From: Flavobacterium sp. N502536
GTDB taxonomy: Bacteria > Bacteroidota > Bacteroidia > Flavobacteriales > Flavobacteriaceae
Assembly: GCF_025947345.1 (NCBI RefSeq)
Contig: NZ_CP110011.1
Location: 1,922,001-1,986,000, forward strand
Direction of reading: 5' to 3'
DNA length: 64,000 nucleotides
The first letter of the stretch is position 1. Each line of letters begins with the position of its first letter. The notes below the pieces were generated by a model, which made no database searches, was not told the DNA's origin, and worked only from the letters and a program-made list of their open reading frames with translations. Of this stretch, positions 63,247 to 64,000 are shown piece by piece. The position numbers and the translations under genes are program-made.

Positions 63247-64000
63247 ATGAAATTAGCCGAAATATCCATAAAACGTCCGTCGTTAGTAATTGTACTGTTT
63301 ACAATTCTAACATTAGGTGGACTGTTTAGCTACAGCCAGTTAGGTTATGAGCTGATCCCGAAATTTGAACAGAACGTTATTACCATTTCTACTATCTATC
63401 CGGGAGCTTCTCCTAGTGAGGTAGAAAACACAGTGACCAAGAAAATTGAAGATGCGATCGCATCCCTGGAGAATGTCAAGAAAATTGACTCGAAATCGTA
63501 CGAGAGTTTATCTATTGTTTCGATTACACTGACTTCAAATGCAAAAGTCGATTTCTCTTTGAATGATGCACAGCGAAAAATAAACGCGATTATTAGTGAT
63601 TTACCCGATGATGTGAAAACACCGGCACTAACCAAATTCTCGCTGAGTGATTTACCAATCATGACGCTTGGTGCTAACGGAAAAATGGACGAAGCAGAAT
63701 TTTATGACTTAATTGACAAAAAAATTGCTCCTATTTTATCCCGTGTACAAGGTGTGGCTCAGGTAAACATTATTGGTGGTTCAGAGCGTGAAATTCAGGT
63801 CAACCTTGATGCATTAAAAATGCAGGGTTACGGATTATCTGTTCCGCAGGTACAACAAAACATTCTGACTTCGAATTTGGATTTCCCAACGGGTAACATC
63901 CAGACGCGTGAGCAAAAAATATTAATCCGTTTAGCGGGTAAATACAAAAGTGTTGAAGAATTAAGAAACTTAGTGGTTTCTTCTCAAAACGGAATTCAGG
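63247..64000 (+). CDS. RND efflux pump inner-membrane transporter (5' part)
   Basis: The first 251 codons of an AcrB/MexB-type pump that runs off the right edge. Seen: the N-terminal SIKRPSLVIVLFTILTLGG helix, the IYPGASPSEVENTVTKKIEDA porter motif, LSDLPIM and the PILSRVQGVAQVNIIGGSER region. About 1000 residues are expected. Exports hydrophobic or toxic compounds using the proton gradient. Last visible gene of the TetR-regulated operon. Confidence 0.93.
   Translation, partial: MKLAEISIKRPSLVIVLFTILTLGGLFSYSQLGYELIPKFEQNVITISTIYPGASPSEVENTVTKKIEDAIASLENVKKIDSKSYESLSIVSITLTSNAKVDFSLNDAQRKINAIISDLPDDVKTPALTKFSLSDLPIMTLGANGKMDEAEFYDLIDKKIAPILSRVQGVAQVNIIGGSEREIQVNLDALKMQGYGLSVPQVQQNILTSNLDFPTGNIQTREQKILIRLAGKYKSVEELRNLVVSSQNGIQ

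Noticed and set aside
1..64000. Transposase, phage, tRNA, rRNA and CRISPR features
   Set aside because: None was recognised on reading both strands; a dedicated tRNA or small-RNA scan could still find short ones.

Overview
The window is a chromosomal segment of a Bacteroidota bacterium, most probably Flavobacterium or a close relative. The main evidence is an AT-rich composition, a type IX secretion (T9SS) C-terminal sorting domain on a secreted pectate lyase, and TonB-dependent receptors carrying an N-terminal carboxypeptidase-regulatory-like domain. A short-chain-dehydrogenase-type L-threonine dehydrogenase of the flavobacterial kind, a 14-gene nuo operon with a short NuoG, and promoters matching the flavobacterial consensus (TTG, 17-23 nt, TAnnTTTG) point the same way. 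Almost everything is ordinary core or niche metabolism. I see no prophage, insertion sequence, CRISPR array, tRNA or rRNA. Genes cut by the window edges are a leucine-rich-repeat protein on the left and an RND efflux pump on the right.

Layout. 1-4450: leucine-rich-repeat surface protein (partial), a subtilisin-like lipoprotein and a secreted M1 peptidase. 4650-9890: threonine dehydrogenase, a small lipoprotein that overlaps mfd, and mfd. 9950-15220: ACT-domain protein, YraN, LD-carboxypeptidase, endonuclease/exonuclease/phosphatase-fold protein, 3-hydroxyanthranilate dioxygenase and a secreted class II cyclic-nucleotide phosphodiesterase. 15400-21240: ALDH7-type aldehyde dehydrogenase, a 948-residue secreted pectate lyase with its own operator, and a Bax-inhibitor-1-like membrane protein. 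21404-34861: the complete respiratory complex I operon nuoA-N on the minus strand, with a recognisable promoter and terminator. 35105-39165: cold-shock protein, aspS, a TlpA-like thioredoxin and a MORN-like protein. 39211-45120: an iron-siderophore uptake operon (TonB-dependent receptor, DUF3325-like, DUF3649-like and two PepSY membrane proteins). 45338-51082: sucA-sucB and small envelope or unknown proteins. 51124-58098: a trehalose-utilisation locus made of a LacI regulator, paired operators, a TonB-dependent receptor, an MFS transporter and a cytoplasmic trehalase. 58255-64000: polyprenyl synthase, YceI, and a TetR-TolC-adaptor-RND efflux operon.

The most interesting signals are not whole genes. 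(1) The trehalase is of the neutral-trehalase type known mainly from fungi and carries an N-terminal EF-hand-like calcium loop. (2) GGAAACT...AGTTTCC inverted repeats occur three times around the yceI and tetR promoters, a likely TetR operator family. (3) The four long spacers of the nuo operon, and the sucA-sucB and receptor-MFS spacers, hold hairpin-forming short-word repeats, some shared between unrelated operons. All other nuo junctions are tight. This looks like a dispersed, operon-internal repeat system. (4) A 43-bp almost perfect palindrome lies upstream of the pectate lyase, whose predicted start site overlaps a 14-bp operator-like palindrome.

All assignments come from reading the sequence and from knowledge of protein families. 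No database search was run.
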